Shown here: piece after piece, positions 45,257 to 56,290 of the stretch
How positions within the stretch are numbered: the first letter of the stretch is position 1
Layout of the letters: the number at the start of each line of letters is the position of its first letter
Source of the DNA: Cryptomeria japonica
Taxonomy: Eukaryota > Streptophyta > Pinopsida > Cupressales > Cupressaceae
Direction of reading: 5' to 3'
DNA: 64,000 nt
Assembly (NCBI RefSeq): GCF_030272615.1
Contig: NC_081414.1
Coordinates: 662,668,438 to 662,732,437 of the forward strand
The notes under the pieces: generated by a model
Database searches by the model: none
What the model was told of the DNA's origin: nothing
The model's input: the letters and a program-made list of their open reading frames with translations, nothing else
Made by a program: the position numbers and the translations under genes

Positions 45257-46303
45257 CTATTGAATAGGTATCTGAGACATTCCCATCTGATGATTGCTCT
45301 TCAGTCTTTCTAACCCATCTCTGAGTATGATCTTTCCAGATTTCATTAACCTTCTCTTTACCTTTATCATTGATCCTCCATTGCCAACTGGTGGATTTCT
45401 GCTTCTACAAAACTTAGCAATATGTCCAACTTCATTGCATGCATAACATGTAACATTGTTCTTTTGAATTGCCTTGCTAAAACTGGTAAAATTGCTTGAC
45501 TTGTACTGATTAGCCATATGTCCAAATTTTCCACAAGCATAACATTTTACATTCATTCTGCAATCTTCTATCTTATGACCAATTTTATTGCATTTAGAAC
45601 ATTTATCAAGAGCATAATCAGGGTTCTGATTTGCTCTATTTCTACATTGCCTAGCCATGTGACCAAATCTATTGCAAACAAAACATCTACCATTTAATTT
45701 ATAAGCATTGAATTTCCTTACTGGAGCCTTATGATTTTGATCTTCATTAGTAGTACCAAAACTTTGTCCTTTCTCAATTCCAAGTCCACTGGAATCTCCA
45801 ATATGCCTCTGTCTCTTCAGTAAGTCATCAAGCTATGCAGAGCTGATCTTGAATTTTTGTTTGTACTCACTTGCAGCAATTAAGTCATCTCTTAGTATTG
45901 ACCTTTGTCTCTCAATCTCTTGCCCATTGTTCTGGGATTGTACCAAATTAGACCTCAACATCTCATTTTCATGAACCAACCTACCATATTCTTCAAATTT
46001 GTTCTTCAGGAATACAACAAGATTTTCTTCCTTTTTCTTTTTGTCCTCAATCTCCTTGGACATCCTCATAGTCATAGCTTGCATTTAATTCTTCATAACC
46101 ATGTTCTCCTGACTCAATTTCTGACATTGTTCCCTAAGTGCATTTTTCTCTTCATCATCCGGATTTTGCAAAAGTTCCTTTCTCCTAGCTTGAATAGATG
46201 ATAGTCTCTCTTGTAGGAGAAGAATAAATTCTTTAGCAGAATTCAACTCATCTTGTAGCTTTAAGTTCTTCAATCTTTCAATATCATAATCTTCAATTGC
46301 CAT
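45257..46303 (-). pseudogene. gag: Element B Gag: coiled coil plus four zinc knuckles
   Basis: From 46303 one phase runs to 45257 with two stops (46085-46087 and 45833-45835). The first ~160 residues are charged coiled coil. Four knuckles follow: CFVCNRFGHMARQC (about 45690), CSKCNKIGHKIEDC (about 45600), CYACGKFGHMANQY (about 45545, last Cys lost) and CYACNEVGHIAKFC (about 45450). No capsid/UBN2 domain precedes them: the primer site is only ~85 bp upstream of the first codon shown. Design and order match element A, where knuckles 2, 3 and 4 are damaged. Confidence 0.82.
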
Positions 46304-46387
46304 CTCAAGCTACTTCTCCAAAGCTATATTCAATGATTCTGGTTTCAGGATCTTCCTCAAGCTATTAAACTTCCTCTGAGGCACAAG

Positions 46388-46399
46388 GCTCTAATACCA
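46388..46399 (-). other. Primer-binding site of element B
   Basis: The minus strand reads TGGTATTAGAGC, one mismatch from the initiator-Met tRNA site, two bases inside the LTR end. Confidence 0.85.
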
Positions 46400-46401
46400 A
46401 T

Positions 46402-46877
46402 TGTTGGAAAGCAATAAAACTGAGAGGGGGGGTGAATCAGTGTTATACCATAATAGTATATTTTAGCCCTAACAAAACATTCATACACCAATCAGTATAC
46501 CAGTATAAACAAAATTGAAAGAAGTAATGCAACCAATAAGACAAACACATAAATGAGAACCAAAACACATGATTTATACATGGAAAACCTCAAAGAGGAA
46601 AAACCAAGGTGGGATTTGTGACCCACAATATCAATTCACTGGCCATATGAAGAGATATTACAATATATGATGGGCCTGCACTTGCAAGAAGGATTACAAC
46701 CTAGAGCACACTGCTCATCACAATAGGAGCCTCACTGACTACATAACAATCCAGACAATAATATAGAGAAGTATGATTGTTTGATATAGCATCTCCATTC
46801 CAGCTAAAACCTTAAACCTCAGTACAAAAATAACCCTTACAATTAATTCCTCACATACATAGTCTCTCTGATATATG
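46402..46877 (-). repeat. Element B 5' LTR, outer half missing
   Basis: Aligns with the first ~500 bp of the 3' LTR copy from the inner end (TGTTGGAAAGC) and breaks off after CTCTCTGATATATG, where G4 RNase H sequence begins. It contains the shared LTR box (46564-46613). Confidence 0.85.
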
Positions 46878-47190
46878 TAACTTGATTGACAACCAACTCA
46901 CTGTCTCCATGTGCATGTAAGGATTTTATCCCTCTTCTTTGTTCTATTTGGAGACCTAATATCAATGCTTCATACTCAACCACATTATTAGTGCAGCTAA
47001 AATGAAGCCTAAATGAAAAATATTATTTCTCCTTGTTAGGAGAGATGAGTAATACACAAATCCTTTGCACCATTTTTGTTTCTTGAGCCATCAAAAAACA
47101 TGTTCCATAGTCCCTTGAAGTCACTGCACCATTTGGTGAGATTGGGAATAAAGGTTCCCTTCTCATGAATGTAGTAAGTACCAAGACCTA
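46878..47190 (-). pseudogene. G4 RNase H domain upstream of RT
   Basis: Minus-strand blocks in changing phase: MFFDGSRNKNGA (about 47105-47070), an EYEAL-like stretch (about 46990-46965) and HGDSELVVNQ (about 46910-46883). These are the three acidic boxes of an aRNH-type RNase H (FDGS, EYEAL, GDSxLVxNQ). The domain follows protease directly and precedes the pre-RT region, with B inserted between. The distal part is missing, lost with the outer part of B's LTR. Confidence 0.68.
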
Positions 47191-47233
47191 TATTAGTGAC
47201 CTCACTGATTGGGGAAAATTAAAAAAAAATAGA

Positions 47234-47990
47234 TCACTCATCAAGAATGTAGTTAGGTACCTCCTCCACAAGATTAGCAGGTTCTCTAACTAAACTATCC
47301 TTTTCATCATGGAGAGTACAATTCATATTTATGGGGCTTAGAATATAAGGCTCAATATAATCTTTTGCAATGGGATCTACCTTTATGGTAACCTTTGTAC
47401 CATAACTTGTTCTAAATATCATATGAGACGAGTCTAAAGATAGATATCCTCCTATCTGGGTAGTAAACTCCCTTGATAAGAAAATAACAAAGAAAGTAGG
47501 GAGGTCAATGACTAAAATATCTTGTAAGACACTACAACCAGGACATGCATGTAAGGTCAAACACAAATCCTTAATCACCCCCACTATCTAAATTGAAGTT
47601 CCATCAAGTTGCACAACTCCCCTAGCCATAGGTTCATATTTTATACATAGGCGGTTAGCCACATTCTTGGGCATGCCTGAGCTACTGGCCGCTGAATCAA
47701 TCATGCAATTATGAACTAAATTATCTTTTATAATCAAGGAGAGATAGAAAGGAGAGGTCTTACTAGTCTTATTTGAATTCTCTACCTCCAAAGGTTCTAC
47801 CAGACTCATTGGAGCGGATGAGTTGCAATCCTTTGTTGTCCCTTCTGCACCGTTGATATCCTTCAAGGCCTCTTGGAGTAGATCTCTTTGAGATGGAATA
47901 GAGAGTGCATCACACATAGAAACATTGAGATTAGCCTTCTTCATTTTATCTACAATGTTGAAGGGAACCATAGATTTAGCAGGAGCCTTA
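47234..47990 (-). pseudogene. G4 protease domain
   Basis: The frame 47971-47588 continues in phase, past one stop, into 47584-47234. Readable: NCMIDSAASSSGMPKNVANR (active site DSAAS where DSGA is usual), VQLDGTSI, then after the stop VIDLPTFFVIFLSREFTTQ, GGYLSLDSSHMIFRTSYGT. This matches the protease and following segment of plant gypsy polyproteins. Confidence 0.75.
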
Positions 47991-49640
47991 GCAGTGATAG
48001 GGGAAAGTCTCGCTACTAAAGGAGCCTTGGGCTACTCTTTCTCCTTGTCATTCTGAGTCACATCCTGATATTTGTTTGGAATAGCTATCTTATCTAGATA
48101 TTTTGGATTTATAGTTTGTTTAGTAGCCTATGAAGCTTAGGTTGTTGTATAAGATGTATCATCACCTATAACTCTCTTATTTAAACCGGTGTAGTTGATC
48201 ACAGGGTCACTATTCAATTTATTAACACCACAAAAATCCGCCTCTTGCTAATTCATAAGGATAGATCCCCCCTGTGCATAGGTTGGATAGTCATGATATT
48301 ACCGACCTGAAGTGGTTGGTTCACATTGTGCTACTAGGTTTGGAGAGAGCTCTCCACTCTGACATGCAATCAAATTATGAGGTTGACTGCATGGAATGCA
48401 CCAATCTTGGTCTTGGGTAAGGTTGTTATGCATTGGGACTATTGCATTTGAGCTACTTGTAGCCACAAGGTTCAAAATATTTAGAGGCCTAGTGTTACTC
48501 CATTGGTTTTTCCCTTGAGATGGTGGTCTATTTTGCTAGTAGTATTGTTTTTGTGCCTGGTAGGGTCTACTAGTCTGAGACTATTGTCTCTTCATTGTAA
48601 CCAATTCATTTCCAAAGCCCTGCATCATGGCCTTAAGTTCCCAAATATATGTAGATGACAGAGTGGGAGCATGAAAAAGTTGATGACTTGTAGATGCTAC
48701 TGGGAGAGGTGCCATAATAGGCTGTTGTGTAGAAACCTTTGGGAATAAAGGCATTATGGGTCTAGGAGCTATCTTCCCTGCCTATATTAGACAATTTTAT
48801 GCCCTTATGGTTGTGTCATATGCACTTGGTAGGTTATCTCCTCCCATTGACTCTATCATGATAGAAATATTACTATTGAGAGCCCTAAAGAAATACAAGA
48901 AAGTATGAATTGGAAGATGGCTTGACTAAATCAAGGATTGTGTCCCAAGTCTTCTAAAATCTATAATTGAAATTTCTCATGAATTCATGAGGTACTCTCT
49001 CGATAGTGGTTAGTTGTTCTTCAAGAGATAAATGGTCACTCTTGTCTTCAAAGTGTTTACATGATTTCTCTCCCAACTCATCCCATTATGGATGGATTTA
49101 GAGGGTAATCTCCTATACCATTGTAGAAATTTACCCTTAAATAATAATGCAAGAAGCCTAATTGCTACATTATTCTTAGTTACATAAAATACAGTGCAAA
49201 TGATAGCAACATCCTAAATATGCTCAGTCAGGGTAATAGAGTTTTTTCCAATGAAAAAGGGTATGGATTTTAAGGAAGCTATTGGTATATCATCCTTCTA
49301 GGCTAAAACCAGAGCACTACCTCCATTAAAGGTGTCAAAAGTATGATTTATAGGGACACCCCTAGGAAATAATGGTCTATTAACTTGAGAAGTGGGAGTC
49401 TTTCTAGGGACAACCATAAGAAATAATGGTCTATTTACTTGAGAAGTGGGAGTCCCAAGTTGTGATAGTCTTATAGTAGGGGGAGTAGAATGAGACCTAA
49501 GGGGTGTAGATGTAATAGATTCAATACCCCTAACTAGTGACAATGAAGGTTTACTCCTTTTAGAACTAGAATTTGAAAGTTCTCAATATTGAAAAATACC
49601 TATAGAAGATGCTCTTGTTTGAGTTCTTGGCATGAAAACA
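47991..49640 (-). pseudogene. gag: G4 gag
   Basis: A continuous but stop-ridden minus-strand frame. Gag-domain residues LLFKGKFLQWYRRLPSKSIH lie at about 49140-49080, followed by SIMIESMGGDNLPSAYD and GKIAPRPIMPLFPK (about 48870-48750). A Cys/His motif, WCIPCSQPHNLIAC (C-x2-C-x4-H-x4-C), is at about 48405-48360. The 81-codon open piece at 49543-49298 is the N-terminal part, with a near-repeat of TPTSQVNRPLF. Confidence 0.7.
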
Positions 49641-49804
49641 ATAATAGTTCATGAACAAGAGACTGGATTTTTCGTCAGAGTCTCCAAGTTCTTGAATGGT
49701 AACTGCCTCCAAAGGCTAGAATACTAGGAACAACACTAAATCCCTTGCATATAAGTTAAAAATCAGTCCCAATAGACATGCCAAAAATTGTTGTCACAAA
49801 ATTT
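49641..49804 (-). other. G4 leader and probable primer site
   Basis: Between the 5' LTR end and Gag. The minus strand has ATTTTTGGCATGTCTATTGG close to the LTR end, the kind of TTGGC-containing sequence that serves as primer site in plant gypsy elements; the tRNA was not identified. Confidence 0.45.
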
Positions 49805-51193
49805 TACACCCTTATTGAACACTGATGCTCAAAAACCTTGTAAAACATGGAAACTACCTCCAAGTGTGGGACCTTTCACATGTGAGGTTGAGTCTCTGGA
49901 GAAAGCCGACTTCCTCTCAAATCAAAGTGTAGTGTTGGAATAACCAAACACCTAGAAAGTCTACCCTAATGATTTTAAAAGGGAAAAGGGGAGAAGGGAT
50001 GATGAAAGGAAAATGAGAGGTGATGCACCTAGATTTAAAGTTGATCATCCCTGCCCATAACTACAGAAGACGTCAATAGAAACTACCCAAAGATATGCAC
50101 AATTTCCTATCTTAATTAGCTCCCAAAGAATATGCAAAGGTTAGAATCCTACAAGATGCAGAGAGGAATGAAGGCAATTCATAGACAACATCTATAGGGA
50201 TGTTAACACAATCACATAATCTAAGAACAAAAAAGGATGCATTCAGATAAAGAGGTAAGGTATAACCTTACATAGAATATTTGAATTGGAAAAAGGGAAA
50301 GACAATTTTATTTATTTATGTAAAGGCAAATAAAAGCTTACAGTTATAAAAGAAATGAATTTCTATAAGACAAACAGGGAGAGGACCCTCAAAAAGGGTT
50401 ACAAAATTGCCTTTATAGACCAGGCATAACTCAAATGATACACTAGGTTCAGAAACCCTAACCAACTAGGGTTAGGTTGCAAAATTAGGAAGATTAGATC
50501 CAAACAGATTGATTTGATGGTTGCGTGCCCTATAGATCCTCACCGAATTGAGAAGGAGCATCAATCCTTGAAATTAAGGGAGCTCCTACATTGGGATGGT
50601 GTTTGAACGTCTTCTATCAGACCCATAAGTCTTCAATTTGCAATAAATAAGCATGGGCTTCCGAGGGAAATATATGCACAAACATGGCAGAGTAATAGTA
50701 GTGTTCCTCAGCCCTTTTGAAAGTGGTTGGATTAGATAAGATTTGATTTGGTTTGTCGACAAGATCAAAAACTAATTTTTGACCCATTAAGTTGGCAACC
50801 ACTATTGGGCAAATGTTTAAATTTCAACGATCGCCTCAAATTTGAATTTGGGCCACTGGATCTCTCTTTATCGTACGCGGATGGATGATCAAGATTATAC
50901 CATGAAAGACAGGATTGTCAGCTTAAACAATCTCACTATGGTATTGCAGCCAATGATAGAACTTATTCTTCGACCATTGCAATATCACGGTGAGAAATAC
51001 TCATCATCATTAAAGTTACTACAACCCCATAGGGGGAAGGCAATGTTATCCCCAAACTGCTGTAGTGGAGCGCTAATAAAAATTTACATCATTGGTGGAC
51101 TATCTCCATATTGTAAGGGTCAAGAGACGGCTAGGGATAACCGCTGCAACCCTATGATACATATTATTCGCTCCCTCCTTGTTAGTCACCGCA
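49805..51193 (-). repeat. G4 5' LTR
   Basis: Aligns with the 3' LTR (34247-36403) over its full 1389 bp. It has no insertion at the S1 site, which reads CAGACCCATAAG near 50620. The outer border is the last base of clear similarity. Confidence 0.83.
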
Positions 51194-51350
51194 ACATTGC
51201 AAGGGAAACTAAACACCAAGATGTAACCATTGTAGCAGAGCGGTGAGCATTTCCTTTGGGCCCCACCAATGTCATTGCCATACCATTGGGGGCACACAAA
51301 TTTCTTTTCAATCTACTGCAATAATGTGATGAAGCATTTAGTGGCCACTA

Positions 51351-52554
51351 TGTTGGCAATTTGGAGTAATTGATTATGTCTTGCATTGATGTTTTGTCAT
51401 TGATGTCAACACTAGTTGCTTTGGTTGTTTATCGGTATTTGGTTGGTCCCGGTAGGATGATTAGTTTCTGGTTGGTAAGATCATGTTGATGTGGTATATT
51501 CTGGTATGATTTGTCTTATGGAATTGGCTTAGATCTTCTATTCATGCTACTCAAATATATGTTCAGTTAGCTGGTATTTATTTGGTGATTGGATGCTATC
51601 TTATATATTGGTAAGCCTAGTTTATTGATCCGGTGAGGGTTTCACCGGTAGAGCTTTGTTGAAGATCTTTTGATATTATGTATAAGTGGTGTTGGTGTGG
51701 CTTCTAGGAGGGATTCAGGATGTTGATGGTGATCGTGTTTGAGCCTTTACTGATTGGGATCATTGCTTTAGCGTGTGTGGACCTAAATTGGGTCCGGTGC
51801 TATCTAGGTTATGGACCGGCTTAATGTAACATTTTGTTGGGACTTCTCGATGTGTTTCTAGAATGACTTATGGGTTGGATGATATTTGTTTTGCCTCAGG
51901 CTGCCATGTTTTATAATATGTAATAGGTTTTATTGTCTGGATGGCTGGCATAATTGTTTAAGGTCTAGAGTTTGTATATATATGTGTATGATCTCATTGT
52001 AGATCATGGTATGCAAGCAAATAATGTAATAATAATTCATGTAGAGGATTTGGTCGATCATAGGTGATCAAGTTGGGTTTATGCAAGAGGTTTAACACCT
52101 CTGATATTGAGGTTAATCAGAACTATATTCAATCATAGGAGATGCTATTATTGTAGTTCATTCTTCCTTCCGAATTGTAGTCTAGATTTTTTATGTAGTC
52201 AGTGAGACTCCTTTTGTAATGAGTAGTGAACTCTAGGCTGTTGGCCTTCCTGCAAGTGTAGGCCCCTCAATTTGTAATCACATACTTACTGCAGAAGTAT
52301 TATCTAATTGTGGGTAGGCTTCTTACCATGGTTTTTCCCTTTACTGGGTTTTCCACGTACAAATCTTGGTGTCATGTGGATGGTAACTATTCTCTAATTG
52401 TTAGTTGTGCATAATTTGTATATATGTTATTTCGGTATTTGGTTTATATATTCCGGTATTGATCTTATGTGTTCCAGTATTAAAATTTTAAATGCTTAAG
52501 GTAAGTCCGAACCACCGTGATATTATGATAAGCAATACAATCCTCCCACCAACA
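51351..52554 (+). repeat. S5: copia-type LTR, forward orientation
   Basis: Starts TGTTGGCAATTTGG, has TTGTCATTGATGTCAACAC within the first 60 bp (also seen in S3 and S4) and the shared box GTTTTTCCC...GGGTTTTCCACGT at 52323-52373. It ends near CCACCAACA. A TATA-like ATATATATG lies near 51978. No primer site, coding or target duplication accompanies it, so it is a solo LTR or an LTR left by deletion. 51194-51350 and 52555-52792 on either side are unassigned. Confidence 0.65.
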
Positions 52555-52792
52555 AGTAGTGGGTAAAAGGGCAAGTAATATGAAATGAAGAAGACCCCCT
52601 CTAGCTAGTAGCCTTTTAGTGAAATGACCACCACAATTGGTCAAAACCAATAAATAACAAGACCAAAGATGACTAAGGAAAAAATGCCTTAAGGGTTTGG
52701 GGTTTAAGCCTTAGGGAAATATGCAAGGTTTTAGCCATTGATGATTTTCTTAGATCAGTTATTTTCATGGCTAAGGTTGAGACAAAAAATGG

Positions 52793-53700
52793 TCAACAAA
52801 TACCTGTAACTTTTGAAATGTTCTCATCAGCCTTCACATTTGCACTTTCAATGATTTTATTCAACCTCTTGTTATAACATCTATAAGCCTTTCTCTTTGT
52901 AGAATAACCAAGAAATATACCTTCATCTACTCTGTTATCAAACTTCCCAAGATTTTCTTCATCTCTCCCAATATAGCTTCTACTTCCAAAAAATTTAAAG
53001 TACTTCACAAATGGGATCCTTCCATACCATATCTCATAAGATGTCTTCCCAAACTTCTTCCTGAGTAGAACTCTATTAAGGGTATACATAGTTGTGTGTA
53101 TAGCTTCTCTCTAGTAAATTTCCAATAGATTTTCTTCTTTGATCATAGTTCTTGCTGCCTCTTGAATAGTCCTGTCTTTCAACTACGCCATTCTGCTAAG
53201 GTGTCCTAGGAGTTGATAAATGTCTTCTAATTCCATATTTCTCACAAAAAATATCAAATTCATCAGAAATAAATTCTCCTCCCCTATCAGATCTTAGACA
53301 CTTAACCCTTATGTCAACTTCATTCCCAACTCTAGCTTTAAATATCTTAAATTTTTCTAATGCTTTTGAATTCTCTCTTAGAAATGCAACCCAAGTCATT
53401 CTAGAATAATCATCAATTAAGAGCATGAAATACCTCTCACCTTGCAAATTCCTTATTCTGATCGGACTGCATAGGTTTGTGTGTATCATATCCAATAAAA
53501 GCTCCTTTTATCTGCTTTCCCACTTGACATTCTTTGCAAATACTATTATCCAATGTAGTTAGTCTTGGTAAATCTCTCACGACTTTTATCATACAAATCT
53601 TTACCAAATTGTCAAAATTGATATGACACATCCTCCAGTGCCATAGTCAACTCTCATTGATTTGTGATAATAACCAATGTCTAGTAGATTGATACATGTT
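52793..53700 (-). pseudogene. C GAG-pre-integrase and integrase
   Basis: Minus strand: MCHINFDNLVKI with CKECQVGKQ (pre-integrase, 53631-53540). The core is MDMIHTNLCSP, GERYFMLLIDDYSRMTWVAFL, KCLRSDRGGEF, then, after a stop, QNGVVER and a shifted RTIQEAARTMI. The first catalytic Asp of HTD reads Asn here (codon 53475-53477). The C-terminal part (53089-52793) has YEIWYGRIPFVKYFKFFGS and GIFLGYSTKRKAYRCYN, typical of Ty1/copia. The frame changes at least twice. Confidence 0.9.
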
Positions 53701-54000
53701 TTCACCTGTCTTTTTCCCCACATGAATAATAGTTCCAAATCTCATAGCCACCATCTTGAAAAACATTGTAACCATTTTTAAACATTTATCCAACACTCAA
53801 GAGATTATGATGTAATCCTTTCACATAGTAACAATTTTTAGTGTTATGCTTTCCATCATTGACAATAGAACCAATTTCAACAATTTAAGTAGTTTGATAA
53901 TCTCCAAATATAACAGAACAACCATCATATTTTTTAAGCTTTACAAACTTACTTTCGTCACTAGTCATAATTTGAACAACCACTATCAATCAAACAATCA
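53701..54000 (-). pseudogene. C protease region
   Basis: DCLIDSGCSNYD at about 53995-53961 is the active site (DSG, with SNY for the usual SNH). Downstream to 53701 the phase is lost, but LWHWRMCHINF picks up at the pre-integrase border. Confidence 0.72.
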
Positions 54001-55040
54001 TTTATATCTCTCCTAACATGCAATGCTAAAGCAACGACCTTAACAATCTTAGAATAATTAGATTTAGGTCCATCTTCTTCTACTAGAAATAAATAATCAT
54101 GATCCTCATAATCTGGGTCATCATCTAAAATACCAACATCATCTTTAACATAGTAGGCTTTCTTATTGAATTTTCCTTTGTTTTCCTTAAACTTCTCTTT
54201 TGATCCTCTTTTAGGACATCTAGATGCATAATGACCAATCTTTCCACATTTAAAACATTTATGGGGTAACATACCTTCATATTTGTTGGTTCCTCTCTTC
54301 AAATTTCCCATAAAGTTTGCTTCCATTTCATCCAGGCTCTCCTCATCATTCAAATCTTCATCTGCATCTTTTGATGCTTTAAAGGTCATTTCTGATTTTG
54401 TTTTATCTTTTTAAAACTTCCTCAGCTCAATTGTAGTCAAGGTACCAAGCAGTTGTTCTCTAGTGAATTTTGTTGGATCATACGTTTCCTCAATAATTGA
54501 AATCTTGTCATTGTAACACTTTGATAAAGTCCTCATGATCTTCTATATCACATCCTTCTCATTCAAAAAACCACCAAGATCTCTTATCTCATTTACAACA
54601 TTGTCAACCTTCTGAAAATAATTTTCTACACCTTCACCTTCTTCCATTCTCAAATTTTCATATGTTCCTTTAGCAGTCAGCATCTTAGATAGCTTGAATC
54701 TTTCATTTACTTCATAGATATTTTATAATCTTTCCTAAACTTCATAGGCAGTATCTAAAGCAACAACCTTCACCAATTCAGTTTTAGATAAAGTAATAAA
54801 GATAACATACATTGCTTTCTCATTTTCTTCATAGGCTTCAATCTCATCCGATGTAGTAGGTCCATTTTTCAGTAGCAAATACTTGGTCTCCACAAATTTT
54901 CAAGTCTTGTAACTTAGAGAAATTGAATAAACTCACATCTTTACTCTCCAAAAACTATAGTTGGATCCTTCAAAGTTAGTAATAGTCAATTTATGTACCA
55001 TCAGATCTCCTCGAGCAATTAGAATTACTTTCTAGGAACC
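54001..55040 (-). pseudogene. gag: C gag (UBN2 type) with one zinc knuckle
   Basis: From just inside the primer site the minus strand encodes FEGSNYSFWRVKM, YEENEKAMYVIFITLSKTE, GTYENLRMEEGEGVENYFQK, VDNVVNEIRDLGG and IIEETYDPTKFTREQLLGTL, the pattern of the copia UBN2 Gag domain. A single knuckle, CFKCGKIGHYASRC (about 54260), follows, then an acidic stretch (DDDPDYEDHDYLF). About six stops. In contrast to A and B, C has a clear capsid-type domain. Confidence 0.85.
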
Positions 55041-55043
55041 AAA

Positions 55044-55055
55044 GCTCTAATACCA
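55044..55055 (-). other. Primer-binding site of C
   Basis: The minus strand reads TGGTATTAGAGC, one mismatch from the initiator-Met tRNA site, two bases from the LTR end. Confidence 0.85.
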
Positions 55056-55057
55056 AA

Positions 55058-56012
55058 TGTTGAATATTTTGGACAATGAGAGGGGGGGGGGGTGGTGAAT
55101 CAGTTGTATATTAAAAATATATTCATTTTCCCACATAAACAGATTTGGTATAAGATTAAACTCAGATTACTTAACCATAAACAAATATACACATGAAAGA
55201 ACACATACATGGAACACCGAATATGACGTGGAAAACCCAAGGAGGGAAAAACCATGAAGAATGTTAGTTGTCGATATGAAAACACTTGTTAGGGTGACTC
55301 CAGTTAAGGCAAGTTTTACAAACATGACTCATTGCAAGTGGGCTCACTTCTCAGAGGAAGAAGGAAAGAGTTCACCATAAAGGCACAAATGCCACATAGT
55401 TGTAACGCCAAAAGAAACCTTAAGCTCACTGCCACCAATATCAAACATCATCAACATACAACCATAATGATCAACTATTTCACATAAATAAAGATAGATC
55501 TTCCTTGTACAATCAAATTCCTTCTAGAAATACCTCTATGTGTATTTTATTATAATCATTCTTTATATATATTGATTTCAGAAACACAATTTTTTGAGTC
55601 AGCCAAGTAGATAATAAAACACAATTCAAAATAGGTCTTCACTAAGAATTCCTACGTTGGAAAGGAATGAGAAGTGGACACACCATAATGCAACAACACA
55701 CTATCCAAATGCCGCAATCACTGGACTAAAATATAGACTATTTGGGGTAAAATGGACTAGGAAAGAACGTAGCCAAAAACAAATTTTTGGAGCACATCAA
55801 CATGTGCCGAATCATAATTACAAAGATACATGCATGAATATCATAAATCCAAAAATGCAATAGGAGAACCGAAAATGCTGAGCAATGTGAAGCTTTGCAA
55901 ATTCTACTAGATAATCATCATTATCACTACATAGACTTTTGAAACACAAGCTCTGAACCATCAAAACATGAGAGAAGCACCTCAAATAAATATCCAACCA
56001 CATGCCAACACC
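55058..56012 (-). repeat. C 5' LTR
   Basis: The inner end is TGTTGAATATTTTGG on the plus strand, next to the primer site. It aligns with the 3' LTR 32063-32737 from about 55457 upward. It has a G run at 55082-55091 and the shared LTR box at 55213-55258. Its first bases (corresponding to 32640-32737) are missing. 56013-56290 beyond it is unassigned. Confidence 0.85.
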
Positions 56013-56290
56013 TTAGGATTTTTATCTTTACCATTTTTTATTTGAGGGTGAATGATAGGATCCTTCAAAGATTGATACCGATTTGAGGTCTGGTTTTTAT
56101 ATTTAGAGCTAATATGACCATATTTCTTGTGGTTTTGGGTAAAGGTCCTCGAATTCAAATATTTAGTAGGTTGAAGCAGTAGCTCATCTTAGATTTCAAC
56201 AAAATGCTCGTAGGGAGAACAATGTTAACATGAACATTGACACAAATTCTGAAAAAAAATCAATCTTGAGTTTTGATGCTTGATTCTATT

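Larger units (their letters stand above)
40469..46877 (-). mobile_element. B: non-autonomous copia-type LTR element with large ORF2
   Basis: The LTR pair 40469-41401 (3') and 46402-46877 (5', truncated) is highly similar (for example ACAAAATTGAAAGAAGTAAT in both). In minus order: 5' LTR, primer site, zinc-knuckle Gag, ~0.4 kb spacer, ORF2 (~1090 codons), polypurine tract, 3' LTR. No protease, integrase, RT or RNase H motif was found between the LTRs, so the element must borrow enzymes from another element. It is inserted in G4. The outer half of its 5' LTR has been lost together with adjoining G4 sequence. Confidence 0.85.
34247..51193 (-). mobile_element. G4: Ty3/gypsy element with paired LTRs, nested in C
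   Basis: The LTR pair 49805-51193 (5') and 34247-36403 (3', minus S1) aligns over its whole length, about 1.38 kb each. Internal order on the minus strand: Gag, protease, an RNase H domain, (element B), pre-RT and RT, gypsy-type RNase H (with S4), integrase. Flanking 5-mers ATGTT and ACATT match only in part, so a target duplication is not proven. No chromodomain was seen. G4 sits between integrase and RT of C. Confidence 0.82.
32063..56012 (-). mobile_element. C: copia element split by nested insertions
   Basis: Two stretches 23 kb apart belong together. 32063-32737 and 55058-56012 align as LTR copies: both contain, for example, TACAAAGATACATGCATGAA and TAGGTCTTCACTAAGAATTC. Between them, in minus order, are the primer site, Gag, protease, integrase, then foreign elements (S5, G4), then RT and RNase H and a polypurine tract. 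The RT N-terminus is missing at the G4 junction, so some of C has been deleted. The 3' LTR is cut by T2 and the 5' LTR lacks its first bases. Confidence 0.8.

Noticed and set aside
34242-51198. Target duplication for G4 (ATGTT/ACATT)
   Set aside because: Only 3 of 5 bases match, the outer LTR limit is uncertain, and RT sequence of C is missing at the junction, so a clean insertion cannot be shown.
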